From the NCBI RefSeq assembly GCF_000429465.1, contig NZ_AUBX01000011.1:310001-374000 (forward strand): 64,000 bases of DNA, read 5' to 3'. A program made the translations under genes and the position numbers. Under the pieces are notes generated by a model. It did not search any database. It had not been told where the DNA came from and was given only the letters and a program-made list of their open reading frames with translations. Positions within the stretch are counted from its first letter, which is position 1. Every line of letters starts with the position of its first letter. Positions 35,372 to 45,037 of this stretch are shown piece after piece. Origin of the DNA: Algoriphagus vanfongensis DSM 17529 (lineage in GTDB: Bacteria; Bacteroidota; Bacteroidia; Cytophagales; Cyclobacteriaceae).

Positions 35372-35872
35372 GAAACCGATAGTTTTCCGCTCTTGTGGAC
35401 TTGGAGATAGCAGTTCTTCTAGTATTTGATAAATCCGTGAAATGTGATGGTTTTGCTCGGACTCGGATTGTTGAAGTTGGTGGATTTTTTCTTGAAGATC
35501 TGAGTAGCTGAGTGCCCATTCGCGGATTTTGACAAAAGTCCTCATGATTGAAATATTGACCTGAATGGCCTGTGGGCTATTGATGACTGATGAGAGCATG
35601 GCAACACCCTGTTCGGTAAAAACAAAAGGTGTAGTTCTCCTGCCTCCCCATCTTGAGGTCACATTTTGTGACTTCAAGTTTTTCCATTCTTCTTCATTCA
35701 GTTGAAACATAAAATCCTCAGGGAAGCGGTCAAGGTTTCTTTTTACGGCTTGGTTCAGAACTTTAGTTTGAACGCCATACATTTCAGCCAAATCAGAATC
35801 TACCATAACCTTTTGATTTCTGATTTTATGGATGAGTTGAAGAATATTTTCTTCTGGTTTATTGCTGTCCAT
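35363..35872 (-). CDS. ORF6N domain protein
   Basis: 169 residues. The ORF6N domain spans about 10-95: IRNQKVMVDSDLAEMYGVQTKVLNQAVKRN, FPEDFMFQLNEEEW, and TPFVFTEQGVAMLSSVI. The C-terminal part is a predicted coiled coil (SYSDLQEKIHQLQQSE). ORF6N is a DNA-binding module of phage antirepressor type that is also widespread in Bacteroidota chromosomes. No other phage genes are nearby, so it is either domesticated or a remnant. Confidence 0.9.
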   Translation of the reverse strand: MDSNKPEENILQLIHKIRNQKVMVDSDLAEMYGVQTKVLNQAVKRNLDRFPEDFMFQLNEEEWKNLKSQNVTSRWGGRRTTPFVFTEQGVAMLSSVINSPQAIQVNISIMRTFVKIREWALSYSDLQEKIHQLQQSESEQNHHISRIYQILEELLSPSPQERKTIGFKK

Positions 35873-36037
35873 ATTTTTGAAAAATTGATTTTGGATCTAA
35901 TGAAAAATTCAATGTTAAAATAGCGAATTTCCTTCTAAGACACTAATTCTTAAGTTACGCTCGTGGCTTTCCTGTTTCAAGTGTTTTTCTGTCAAAAATT
36001 CCGATAAATCCATTCTTCTTGCAATAATTCAGTCATT

Positions 36038-36069
36038 TTGACCGAAAATCTTGCTTGGTCGTAGTTTTG
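36038..36069 (+). promoter_or_regulatory. Promoter of clpB
   Basis: TTG at 36038-36040, a 21-nt spacer and TAGTTTTG at 36062-36069, an exact Bacteroidota -33/-7 pair. The predicted start is near 36076, about 36 bp before the ATG. No CIRCE-like heat-shock operator is seen. Confidence 0.68.
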
Positions 36070-36111
36070 ATCAACTGCTATCAAACACAGATAAAAAACG
36101 ACTAACAATAC

Positions 36112-38733
36112 ATGGATTTCAAACAATTTACAATCAAATCTCAGGAGGCTATCCAGAAGGCAGCTGAGTTGGCGATGAGTGCGGGGCAACCTGCGATCGA
36201 GCCGGCACATTTGCTACAGGGGATTTTCTCAGAAGACGAGAATGTCACTGACTTTTTATTTAAAAAGCTCGGTGTCAACAAGCAATTGGTTTCCCAAAAG
36301 GTGGAAGATCAGTTGGCGAAACAACCAAAGGTATCTGGGGGAAATCAACAGCCTCATTTATCCAATGCCGCCAACCAAGCCTTGATTAAGGCAAAAGATT
36401 ATCTCAAAACATTTGGGGATGAATATGTAGCGATCGAGCATTTGATTTTGGCGATTTTGGCAGGATCTGATGCGACCGCGCAATTGTTGAAAGATCAGGG
36501 TCTTGCAGAAAAGCCCCTGATCGAAGCAATAAAAGAACTTAGAAAAGGCAATAAAGTGACCGATCCAAACGCAGAAAGCAAATACAGAGCTTTGGAGAAA
36601 TACTCCAAAAATCTAAATGATCTTGCCAAAAAAGGTAAGATCGATCCCGTCATCGGTAGAGATGAAGAGATCAGAAGGGTGCTTCAAATTTTAGCCAGAA
36701 GAACCAAAAATAACCCGATTCTTTTAGGTGAGCCGGGTGTGGGTAAGACCGCCATCGTAGAAGGATTGGCTCAAAGAATTGTGTCTGGTGACGTGCCCGA
36801 AAACTTAAAATCCAAGACTTTGATCTCCTTGGATATGGGCTTGCTGGTAGCCGGTGCGAAATACAAAGGAGAGTTTGAGGAGCGATTGAAAGCGGTCATC
36901 AAAGAGGTGACGGATTCGGATGGAGAGATCATTCTTTTCATTGATGAGATTCACACCTTGATAGGTGCCGGAGGTGGAGGAGAAGGAGCCATGGATGCTG
37001 CAAACTTGCTGAAACCAGCTTTGGCTCGAGGGGAGTTGCATGCGATTGGTGCCACTACTTTGAAGGAATACCAAAAGTATATCGAGAAGGATAAAGCATT
37101 GGAGCGAAGATTTCAGGCAGTGATTGTCGACGAGCCAGATGCTGCTGATGCGATTTCTATCCTCAGAGGTATAAAGGATAAATACGAATTGCACCACGGG
37201 GTTCGGATCAAAGACGATGCTGTCATTGCGTCCGTAGAGCTTTCTCAACGTTACATTTCTGATAGATTCCTACCGGATAAGGCCATTGACTTGATGGATG
37301 AGGCCGCAGCCAAATTGAGGATGGAGATTGATTCTTTGCCTCAGGAATTGGATGAGCTGAACCGTCGGATCATGCAGCTGGAAATCGAGCGTGAGGCGAT
37401 CCGCAGGGAAAAGAATAAAGACAAAGAAACCGTTCTGAGTAAAGAGTTGGCCGAACTGGCTGAGAAGCGAGACAGTGTCAAAGCCAAGTGGGAGTCTGAA
37501 AAGGCTGTCATCATGGGCATCAGAAGGGAAAAAGAGAATATCGATAAGTTCAAGCTGGAAGCAGAGCAAGCTGAAAGAGCCGGAGATTTTGGCAAAGTTG
37601 CCGAGATCCGATACGGTAAAATCGGCGAGGCTGAGCAAAAACTGGAATCTTTCAAATCTCAATTGGCCGAAATGCAGGCGGGATCTCCTTTGCTGAAGGA
37701 AGAAGTAGATGCGGAAGATATCGCAGCTGTTGTTTCCAAGTGGACAGGAATCCCGATGAATAAAATGATTCAGTCGGAGCGAGAGAAACTACTCCACTTG
37801 GAGGATGAATTGGGTAGAAGAGTGGCAGGTCAGAAAGAAGCGATTGCGGCTCTTTCTGATGCAGTCCGAAGAAGCCGAGCAGGACTTCAAGATCCAAAAC
37901 GTCCAATTGGTAGCTTTATCTTTATGGGTACTACAGGTGTCGGTAAGACTGAATTGGCGAAAGCTTTGGCAGAATACCTCTTCAATGATGAGAATGCCAT
38001 GGTTCGAATCGATATGTCTGAATACCAAGAAAGACATGCGGTCAGCAGATTGGTAGGAGCGCCTCCGGGATATGTAGGATATGATGAAGGCGGTCAATTG
38101 ACTGAGGCGGTAAGGAGAAAGCCTTACTCAGTGATTTTGTTGGATGAGATTGAAAAAGCCCATCCGGATGTGTTCAATATCCTATTGCAAGTATTGGACG
38201 ATGGTCGATTGACTGATAACAAAGGTCGAATTGCCAACTTCAAGAATACCATCATCATCTTGACGACCAATATCGGCTCTCACTTGATCCAGGAGCGATT
38301 TGCTGAGATGGAAGAGTGGAATAAGGACGAAGTGCTTGATAAAACGAAAGCAGAAGTATTTGACTTGCTGAAAAAGTCAGTAAGACCTGAGTTTCTCAAT
38401 CGTATCGATGAGACTATCATGTTTGAGCCTTTGAATAAGCAGATCATTCGTAAAATCGTCGATATCCAATGGAGAGAAATTCAGAAACGTTTGTCTGAAT
38501 CCAACATTGAGATCGAGGCAACTACCGAAGTCTTGGATTACTTGGCTGAGGTGGGATTTGATCCACAGTTTGGAGCTAGACCTTTAAAGCGGACTATGCA
38601 ACGTTTGATTCTGAATGAGCTTTCCAAAGAAATCTTGGCGGGATATATCAAAAATGATTCTGCTGTATTGGTTGATTTGGATGCCGACAAGCAGGTATAT
38701 TTCAAAAATGTAGATGCTTCTATCGAAGTCTAA
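36112..38733 (+). CDS. clpB: ATP-dependent disaggregase ClpB
   Basis: 873 residues. Hexameric AAA+ chaperone that extracts proteins from aggregates together with DnaK. N-terminal Clp repeats about 1-145. First Walker A GEPGVGKT at 206-213 with a Walker [14 protein letters not shown]. The M-domain coiled coil, about 400-530, distinguishes ClpB from ClpA/C. Second Walker A GTTGVGKT near 606, and the AAA+ lid domain at the C-terminus. No ClpP-binding loop is apparent. Own promoter and terminator. Confidence 0.97.
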   Translation: MDFKQFTIKSQEAIQKAAELAMSAGQPAIEPAHLLQGIFSEDENVTDFLFKKLGVNKQLVSQKVEDQLAKQPKVSGGNQQPHLSNAANQALIKAKDYLKTFGDEYVAIEHLILAILAGSDATAQLLKDQGLAEKPLIEAIKELRKGNKVTDPNAESKYRALEKYSKNLNDLAKKGKIDPVIGRDEEIRRVLQILARRTKNNPILLGEPGVGKTAIVEGLAQRIVSGDVPENLKSKTLISLDMGLLVAGAKYKGEFEERLKAVIKEVTDSDGEIILFIDEIHTLIGAGGGGEGAMDAANLLKPALARGELHAIGATTLKEYQKYIEKDKALERRFQAVIVDEPDAADAISILRGIKDKYELHHGVRIKDDAVIASVELSQRYISDRFLPDKAIDLMDEAAAKLRMEIDSLPQELDELNRRIMQLEIEREAIRREKNKDKETVLSKELAELAEKRDSVKAKWESEKAVIMGIRREKENIDKFKLEAEQAERAGDFGKVAEIRYGKIGEAEQKLESFKSQLAEMQAGSPLLKEEVDAEDIAAVVSKWTGIPMNKMIQSEREKLLHLEDELGRRVAGQKEAIAALSDAVRRSRAGLQDPKRPIGSFIFMGTTGVGKTELAKALAEYLFNDENAMVRIDMSEYQERHAVSRLVGAPPGYVGYDEGGQLTEAVRRKPYSVILLDEIEKAHPDVFNILLQVLDDGRLTDNKGRIANFKNTIIILTTNIGSHLIQERFAEMEEWNKDEVLDKTKAEVFDLLKKSVRPEFLNRIDETIMFEPLNKQIIRKIVDIQWREIQKRLSESNIEIEATTEVLDYLAEVGFDPQFGARPLKRTMQRLILNELSKEILAGYIKNDSAVLVDLDADKQVYFKNVDASIEV

Positions 38734-38748
38734 TCAGAAATAGATTAT

Positions 38749-38782
38749 AGCCCTTGGAGAGTTTTCTTCAAGGGCTTTTTTT
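38749..38782 (+). terminator. Terminator of clpB
   Basis: AGCCCTTG (38749-38756) pairs with CAAGGGCT (38769-38776) and is followed by TTTTTT. Confidence 0.85.
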
Positions 38783-38785
38783 GGT

Positions 38786-39529
38786 TTAACCATGCTGGTG
38801 AGATTTATCTCCACAACTTGCTTTTTCTTTTTTTCTAAAAATGCCTTTGGCTTTTTGCCAAAGAGTCGGTCTGATATAAATGACTTCTCCTAAAAGAATA
38901 CTTTCATCCTCTTGTAATTCAATTTCTCCTAGTTGAAGAGGTAATTGGGTGTCATAAAAGGTAACTTCTTTTACTTTAAACCCAATAAAGGAGATTATTA
39001 AGGAATTTTTTTGACGTATTAAAGAGTCAGGAATCTCTAGCTCAAAATATCCGTCAAGGTCAGTGGAGACTCCAATTTTTTGACCTTTTAATTGGACTAG
39101 GGCACCGGGTAAGTCCTGTTTATCATTAAAGTAAAAGCTGATTACTTGTCCTCTAATTGATTTCTTGGGAGGAGTTGAATTAACTGGTTTAGCGTTTTGG
39201 CCAGTTTGCAATAGCTCTTGCTCCATTTTAATGGTAGTGGAGTTTTGGGCATCAGCAGGAATTGCCAATCCCAAAAACCCTAAAAATCCAAATGCCCATA
39301 ATCCCGGAAAACTGACTTTTCTGGTAGGGACCTCTTGGACTTCCAATTGGCTAGGTCTAAAAATCCCACAGGTTTTTCCAGAGGTCTTTCGTAAGAAATC
39401 ATGGACTTCTGTATTACTCATTTCTCTGAAGTCAAGTACTTCTTTTTGGCAAGAGGTACAGAAACCTCCTTTACCCGTTGGGGTAAAATTGGAGGGGTTT
39501 TCTGAACATGGGCTTGGTATTCTAATCAT
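38786..39529 (-). CDS. Membrane protein with Cys-rich head and carboxypeptidase-regulatory-like domain
   Basis: 247 residues. The N-terminal 62 residues contain C8, C24, C27 and C54 in the pattern IPSPCSENPSNFTPTGKGGF, CTSC, EVLDF and CGIFR, which looks like a zinc-binding head. One hydrophobic segment (about 75-93, LWAFGFLGFLGLAIPADA) follows. After a linker comes a CarboxypepD_reg-like beta-sandwich (about 127-205, VQLKGQKIGVSTDLDGYFEL) and a basic tail. I recall this head-helix-sandwich layout from other Bacteroidota proteins without known function. It overlaps the next gene upstream by 8 bp, so the two are co-expressed. Confidence 0.78.
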   Translation of the reverse strand: MIRIPSPCSENPSNFTPTGKGGFCTSCQKEVLDFREMSNTEVHDFLRKTSGKTCGIFRPSQLEVQEVPTRKVSFPGLWAFGFLGFLGLAIPADAQNSTTIKMEQELLQTGQNAKPVNSTPPKKSIRGQVISFYFNDKQDLPGALVQLKGQKIGVSTDLDGYFELEIPDSLIRQKNSLIISFIGFKVKEVTFYDTQLPLQLGEIELQEDESILLGEVIYIRPTLWQKAKGIFRKKEKASCGDKSHQHG

Positions 39530-39878
39530 TTTTAGCTGACTGCTTCAACTGAATTTGCCCAAAATCTTTGGGGATTTTATTCAATTCAACCTTTACTTCC
39601 TCTTGGGAGCGATTGATATAAGAAATGACTAAGATTTGATCTTCGTTGAATTTGCTCAAATCCAAAGAGAAAAATCCGTTGATATCAGAAACGGTTCCTA
39701 CTGTGGTTCCTTTTACGATGACAGTTGCTCCAGGAATAGCCTTCTCTTGCTCATCAATTACCTGTCCTTTGACTATTGGCTTTGTAGGAGGTCTTTCCAT
39801 CTCCTGGCCCATGACCAAATTGGATGAATAAATAGTGCAGAAAGCAACTAGTAAAAATGAAAGTATTGAAGCTTTCAT
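39522..39878 (-). CDS. Exported carboxypeptidase-regulatory-like single-domain protein
   Basis: 118 residues. Signal peptide about 1-24 (MKASILSFLLVAFCTIYSSN). The mature part is one CarboxypepD_reg-like beta-sandwich: VKGQVIDEQEKAIPGATVIV and VGTVSDINGFFSLDL. This domain is normally the N-terminus of SusC-type receptors but here stands alone, as if freed from one. It overlaps the Cys-rich membrane protein gene downstream by 8 bp; that protein has a similar sandwich. Role unknown. Confidence 0.78.
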   Translation of the reverse strand: MKASILSFLLVAFCTIYSSNLVMGQEMERPPTKPIVKGQVIDEQEKAIPGATVIVKGTTVGTVSDINGFFSLDLSKFNEDQILVISYINRSQEEVKVELNKIPKDFGQIQLKQSAKND

Positions 39879-39993
39879 ATAACGACTTGGTTAGTTTTGT
39901 AATTGATTGGTAGACATGAGTTTATTGTTTTTATTCAATTAACTAAAATTCTATCATTTTCTCAAAAACAACATGTTAAAAAAGCCCAAGGCT

Positions 39994-42171
39994 CTATGCA
40001 TTCCACCAGTAGGTAAACTTGATGACCAAAGATCTATTCTTGGTGTAGAATGGTGCCGGAAGGTAATTGTCTGTGTACACGATAAACAAATCAGAAGCTG
40101 GCTTGAATCTCCACTGGAATCGGGTATTCAAATTAATGTTTTCGACCTGCTCATTGTATTGGACAAAAGTCGTGAAGAATAAGGTGTTGGTCAGAGTCAA
40201 ATCTACCCGAGGTCCTACCAGCCAAAATCGCGTGTCTCCCCATGGTTCGGGAAGGTTGATCCGATTGTAATTTGTGGTCATAGCGATACTCACGTAGGGC
40301 TGGAATCGATACCCCAATTCCGTACTCACATTGTATCTTTCTCCATCGGCATAGTAGCCTCCCATTCGTGTGGAAAATGAATAAGTAAACAAGCTCTGGG
40401 GCTTTGAAATATACTCTGTACCCCAAGCAAACCAGGAATGATCGGTGCCAGCATCTAATGTTTCACCACTGTAATTGGTCGGGTCAAATGGTCTTTGGAG
40501 CTGGATGAAATCTTTCGCTATCCAGAGCATGAATGTGCTTTGGCTTCTCCACTTTAGGTTGTAGGCTAGGAAGGTAGTGTTGTCAGTTTGTTCTCCTTCT
40601 TTATTGAAGAAAAAGCGGGTTCCAAAATCAGGCCCGTGACTCAAGATTTTTTCACTTTGTGGAAACCAACGATAGCCGATTTCCGGATCGATTTTGAAAT
40701 AGCCCCTTCTGGGAACATAGCCAACCTCAGCGGTATAATTTTCAGAAACATACTCATGCTGCCAGTTCCAGGTCAAGTTTCCAGACGTGTATTTCAAGTT
40801 GGCAGCATGGACAAATCCATTCCCTACATTGTCAGGGCCAAAACTTTGAAGCGCCATTACTTTACCTGTCCACAGATTGTTGGAGGAAGCCAAATTATAC
40901 TCCAAGCCTACATTTCGATTGAACTGAGAGTAAATAGGCTGCTCGGAATTTTCATCTGGATTGTAATTGAGAGACTGTTTGTTGATGAAAATCCCAGTAA
41001 CATTACTTCTGGCTCCGACCTGTCTTTGCAGTGCCAACACAGTGAAGTTTTGCGAGGGCAGCGCGTCCTCCTCCACTGTTCCTGTTTGCATATTCATGGC
41101 GCCAATCCTCCAATCTTTGTTGATCTTACCGCTCAGTCTGGCTCCAAACTGAATCGGTGCATTTAAGCCGATTCTCCGAGAGAAAAATGGCCGGATGGAA
41201 GTGTAGCCAAAGTTGGCAAACAAGTCTCCATTTTCTAGGAAGAATTGCCTTCTTTCTGGAAAAAACAACTCAAACCGATCCAGATTGGTGACTTGTCGAT
41301 CGACTTCTACTTGGGAGAAATCAGGGTTGACCGTCAAGTCCAAATTCAAGGAAGAGGTCAATCCGATTTTGGCATCCAGACCTATTTCTTTTCTGTAAAC
41401 ATTTTCCCCTCCATTGTCAAAATCCTTGGAAATTCCTCCGAGAGCATAAGGAATCACAGAGACATTGGCTCCTGCTTGAGGTGGAGGATTGTCCCATGCT
41501 AAAATACCGGTGTAAGCCAAAGAAGCAGATGGGAACTGTCTTGGGACTGGGGCCCAACCTGATTTCTCGGTAGCCTTGAGATCCAATCTGGAGAAATTGA
41601 TTCCCCATTCGGTAATCCCTTTTTTGTAGCGTATGGATTTGAAAGGAATCGCGGCTTCGAAGATCCATTTATCTTCGTAGTTTTTGACTTTGGAGGTCCA
41701 CTTATTATCCCAACTCAAATCTACGCTTCCACCATTGTACATGATTCCGTCCCACTGAGCTCCGGCGGCATTGGCACCAAAGGAAAAGCCATTGGTCTGA
41801 TCATCAAAAGGGTCCATGAAAAGCAGGAAGTTATCGTTTTTCCCAAAGGAGAAATCTCTTCTTAGGGATTCGACCATGTAAGGTCCATCGATCAGGTGAT
41901 GATTTACGACAATAATGTAGAGATTATGATCATCGTAAGTCATTCGAACATCTGTTTGGACTTCAGCAAAACTGGTGTCCATCGGAGTGATCATGAAAAA
42001 ATCTGTAGCAACATCAGCTTCTTGCCATGCTTTTTCATTCAAAACTCCATCGATATGGATTTCAGAACTTGCTTTTTTAATTGGTAAGCGGTAAGCAGCG
42101 TTTATTTTTTGGGCGTAGGAAGAGGATCCCAATATGAAAAACATACCAAGAAGGGCAATGATGGAGCGCAT
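39994..42171 (-). CDS. DUF5916 protein with CBM9-like domain, outer-membrane barrel-like
   Basis: 725 residues. Signal peptide about 1-20 (MRSIIALLGMFFILGSSSYA). A CBM9-like beta-sandwich (about 35-235) has IHIDGVLNEKAWQEADVA, VQTDVRMTYDDHNLYI and WGINFSRLDL. The DUF5916 region then has LNLDLTVNPDFSQVEVDRQV and LFFPERRQFFLENGDLF. The rest is aromatic, beta-stranded and barrel-like, ending in FTYWWNA. The family is common in Bacteroidota and of unknown function. It starts 51 bp after the TonB receptor gene on the same strand, so they may form an operon. Confidence 0.87.
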   Translation of the reverse strand: MRSIIALLGMFFILGSSSYAQKINAAYRLPIKKASSEIHIDGVLNEKAWQEADVATDFFMITPMDTSFAEVQTDVRMTYDDHNLYIIVVNHHLIDGPYMVESLRRDFSFGKNDNFLLFMDPFDDQTNGFSFGANAAGAQWDGIMYNGGSVDLSWDNKWTSKVKNYEDKWIFEAAIPFKSIRYKKGITEWGINFSRLDLKATEKSGWAPVPRQFPSASLAYTGILAWDNPPPQAGANVSVIPYALGGISKDFDNGGENVYRKEIGLDAKIGLTSSLNLDLTVNPDFSQVEVDRQVTNLDRFELFFPERRQFFLENGDLFANFGYTSIRPFFSRRIGLNAPIQFGARLSGKINKDWRIGAMNMQTGTVEEDALPSQNFTVLALQRQVGARSNVTGIFINKQSLNYNPDENSEQPIYSQFNRNVGLEYNLASSNNLWTGKVMALQSFGPDNVGNGFVHAANLKYTSGNLTWNWQHEYVSENYTAEVGYVPRRGYFKIDPEIGYRWFPQSEKILSHGPDFGTRFFFNKEGEQTDNTTFLAYNLKWRSQSTFMLWIAKDFIQLQRPFDPTNYSGETLDAGTDHSWFAWGTEYISKPQSLFTYSFSTRMGGYYADGERYNVSTELGYRFQPYVSIAMTTNYNRINLPEPWGDTRFWLVGPRVDLTLTNTLFFTTFVQYNEQVENINLNTRFQWRFKPASDLFIVYTDNYLPAPFYTKNRSLVIKFTYWWNA

Positions 42172-42222
42172 GAGATAGATTTATTTCCAAGTATAGGGAT
42201 TTGAAAAGGTTTTGGGTGGATC

Positions 42223-44610
42223 TTAAGGTTTCAATCGATAGCTAAATGTCAAGTTGATCTGCCGTCTCATATACTGGGAGTTGCCTTCTGTGTAGAAATT
42301 GTAGCCCTCGGTGATGTATCGGTTTCGACGGGAATTGAGGATGTCATTGGCAGTAAGGATCAGCCGTCCGCGATCTTCCAGAATCACTTTGCTCGCTGAA
42401 AAATCCATGAAGAAAATTCCCTTTCGCACTCCCTGTGCTGTTTTTTGGCGTGCGTCGTAGTTGGCCCGAAGCTGAAGGTCCCAGCCTCCCTCTAGCGTAA
42501 ACCTGGAAGTTTGTCTCGCCAAAAAAGAGGTGGTTTTTGCTTCATAGTCGGACTGGATATTGCTCCCGTCGATATCGGCATGGAAAAAATTCAAATTGAG
42601 ATCTACCTTCCACCAGGTTTTGGGACGATAATCCGCACTGAGTTCCAATCCAAAAGACTGCTCACCAGTCAGATTATAAGGTTGAGTGACGGAATTTCCT
42701 TCTTCATTGACTGTTCTGATCCGCTCGATTTTGTCTGTGGTATTTCTGTAGTATGCCGTGCTAAAGAGTGTGCCTTTTTCGAAGTACTTGATATGTCCCA
42801 ATTCAAAAGCATCGGTGAATTCTGGGTTTAAATCTGGGTTTCCGCTGAAGAAATTTCGCTGATCTGAGAAGGTGACGTAAGGACTTAAATCATTGTAAAC
42901 GGGCCGCTGCACCCGTCTGGAGTAGCTCAACTGAAATGCATTCTCTTCGGTAACATTGTAGGTGACATGAGCGCTCGGGAAAAGATTGGTGTATTCTCGC
43001 GGATTCTCTTCGTTTGTCTCTTCCAAGATAGTTTCCACATCTGTGTATTCGGCCCGAAGCCCGGCTTGATAGGTCCAAGCTCCGGCTTTGTTGCCGTAGA
43101 TTCCATAGGCGGCCAAGATGTTTTCATTGTAGAGGAAGATATTGTCCAGGCCGGGGATCGGACTGAGTTGTCCACTCTCGTCAGCTTCAGAAACTATAAA
43201 ATCATTTTTCATGTCCCGAAAACTAGTTCTCAGTCCGGTTTCCAGCTTTCCATCATTGCCCGATGGTCTGACAAAGTCAAGTTGGAAGAGGTATTGATTT
43301 TCGTACTCATCATTGAGTGAAGTTTGGGTCAGAGAGCCACCTGGGATAGCTGTGCCGTTTGGATCATAGCTTTGCTCCGTAAAAAGCTGATCTGAATTTT
43401 CCCAATAGTTGAGATAGGTGAAGGCAGCGGTGAGCTCATGGCCCTTTTCTCCAAAAGTTTTTTTGTAGTTAACCGCTATTTCAGAATTTGGCTCCTGCTC
43501 AGTTTCGTCTTGTTTTCGAAGGCTATATCCCAGGAAATTATCTGTGCTATTCAGGTAATCCTCGTATCGGATATTGGTGATGCGATGTGCATCACTTCGG
43601 CGCCAAAGATAGGAGAGCGTGAGGATGCTTTGCTCGTTGAAATAGTAATCCAATCCTCCCCGGATATTGTTATTGTTTCCTTTTACCTTTCCGGAGTTGT
43701 TTTGGAGGAGGATCTGAGTTTCCCCATCTTCATAGACTTCTTGGTAGAGCTCACTCACATAAGGTTGATGTCTTCTTGCATAGCTGTAATTGATAAACCA
43801 ATTGATTCTTTTGTGTCGGTAGTTGAGGTTGGCGGATGCTCCTAGATTAAGGGGAGTGCCTCCGATCAGTTCGAAGGAACCATTGAGCCCTTGTTGATTG
43901 TCCTTCTTCAGCACAATATTGATCACACCGGCCATGCCTTCTGCCTCATATCGAGCGGAGGGATTGGTGATGACTTCCACCCGTTCGACCATGTTGGCCT
44001 GTAGCTGTCGAAGTCCGGCTGATCCTTTGAAGCTCACCAGTCCAGAAGGCTTTCCATCGATCAAGATCCTGACATTGGATGAGCCTCTCAGCATCACATT
44101 TCCCTCGGGATCTACCGATACCGATGGGAGGTTCATCAAGATATCGGTAGCTGTGCCTCCGGCATTGGCTAGGTCTTTTCCCACGTTGAAGATTCTTTTA
44201 TCCAGAGAAAGCTCCATCAGCGTTTTTTCTCCTTGAACGACCACTTCGTCTAGATTTTCAGCGCTGCTTTCCAAAGAAATATTGCCCAAATCGACCCGAT
44301 TTTTTTCTCTAGAAAAGCGGATAATTTCTGTTTGATGGGATTCGAAACCCATAAATTCTATAAGTGCATAAAACTCTCCAAAAGGCACGTCGATAGAAAA
44401 TTTACCATTCTCCTCCGAAATGCCACCGGCTACCAGACTGTCGGCTGGAGAATAAATAGCGACACTGGCAAACCCAAGCGGGTTGGTCGAGGATTTTTCA
44501 AGGATTGTTCCAGTGAGTTTGGCGGTGGACTGCTGCGAGTAGGATGTGAGACTCCAGCACATAAGGAGTAGAGCCAGTCCAAGCCTGAATTTTGGTAAAA
44601 ATTGTTGCAT
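42223..44610 (-). CDS. TonB-dependent receptor / outer-membrane beta-barrel protein
   Basis: 795 residues. Signal peptide about 1-25. Carboxypeptidase-regulatory-like domain about 30-115 (LTGTILEKSSTNPLGFASV). The plug has GTATDILMNLPSVSVDPEG and LRGSSNVRILIDGKPSGL. The long barrel has FQLSYSRRVQRPVYNDLSPY and ends in INLTFSYRLKP. The layout matches the outer-membrane beta-barrel (OMP_b-brl_3) branch of the TonB receptor superfamily. The cargo is unknown. No promoter was recognised in the 150 bp upstream. Confidence 0.9.
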   Translation of the reverse strand: MQQFLPKFRLGLALLLMCWSLTSYSQQSTAKLTGTILEKSSTNPLGFASVAIYSPADSLVAGGISEENGKFSIDVPFGEFYALIEFMGFESHQTEIIRFSREKNRVDLGNISLESSAENLDEVVVQGEKTLMELSLDKRIFNVGKDLANAGGTATDILMNLPSVSVDPEGNVMLRGSSNVRILIDGKPSGLVSFKGSAGLRQLQANMVERVEVITNPSARYEAEGMAGVINIVLKKDNQQGLNGSFELIGGTPLNLGASANLNYRHKRINWFINYSYARRHQPYVSELYQEVYEDGETQILLQNNSGKVKGNNNNIRGGLDYYFNEQSILTLSYLWRRSDAHRITNIRYEDYLNSTDNFLGYSLRKQDETEQEPNSEIAVNYKKTFGEKGHELTAAFTYLNYWENSDQLFTEQSYDPNGTAIPGGSLTQTSLNDEYENQYLFQLDFVRPSGNDGKLETGLRTSFRDMKNDFIVSEADESGQLSPIPGLDNIFLYNENILAAYGIYGNKAGAWTYQAGLRAEYTDVETILEETNEENPREYTNLFPSAHVTYNVTEENAFQLSYSRRVQRPVYNDLSPYVTFSDQRNFFSGNPDLNPEFTDAFELGHIKYFEKGTLFSTAYYRNTTDKIERIRTVNEEGNSVTQPYNLTGEQSFGLELSADYRPKTWWKVDLNLNFFHADIDGSNIQSDYEAKTTSFLARQTSRFTLEGGWDLQLRANYDARQKTAQGVRKGIFFMDFSASKVILEDRGRLILTANDILNSRRNRYITEGYNFYTEGNSQYMRRQINLTFSYRLKP

Positions 44611-44762
44611 TTAGGTTGTAGGTTTTTGGGTTTGAGCTTTGGTGTGATTCAAGCCATACCTGTAAGATATTTGGAAAAAATCTAAAATGCAGTCAAATAG
44701 TGATCAAAGGAGCGAAATCCCTGACGAATAGTGGGATATGGTTTTCAGAATTTGCTTTTGAT

Positions 44763-44793
44763 AAAAAAAATCCCCGATTCATACCGGGGATTT
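44763..44793 (-). terminator. Terminator left behind by a lost S9 gene
   Basis: AAATCCCCG (44768-44776) pairs with CGGGGATTT (44785-44793); on the minus strand a T-run follows. It is the counterpart of the terminator at 45415-45454, in the same position relative to the S9 gene tail. Confidence 0.7.
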
Positions 44794-44823
44794 TTAGATT
44801 TCAAACATAAGACTTTAGCTTTC

Positions 44824-44886
44824 TCAAAAAGCTCTTTCTTTCAGGTGCTCGTCTAGATCCAACTTATTGATTCCTTTGTCCAACCA
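44824..44886 (-). pseudogene. Relic of the 3' end of a second S9 peptidase gene
   Basis: The minus strand encodes WLDKGINKLDLDEHLKERAF plus stop, which equals the last 20 residues of the intact S9 peptidase downstream except for one E-to-D change. Eight of 63 bases differ and seven of these are synonymous. The spacer after the stop and a terminator are also conserved, so the whole 44763-44887 segment corresponds to 45415-45548. No upstream S9 coding sequence remains. The rest of the 427-bp gap 44611-45037 holds no other recognisable feature. Confidence 0.88.
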
Positions 44887-45037
44887 GCATGGTGTATATC
44901 TATGCATTTAGGAGATGGCTAAAGAAATCAAACTTTTAAGCCCTTGATTTTGCGGTTTTTAAATTGATTCATGGATAAGCCTAAGGTTAAAATGCTTACT
45001 TTTTGGGCAAGGCTATACACTTTTAAATCGATAAAGA

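Noticed and set aside
40588..41166. 192-codon open frame on the plus strand
   Set aside because: It is antisense to the DUF5916 gene, which has a signal peptide and full domain order; the antisense frame has no recognisable features.
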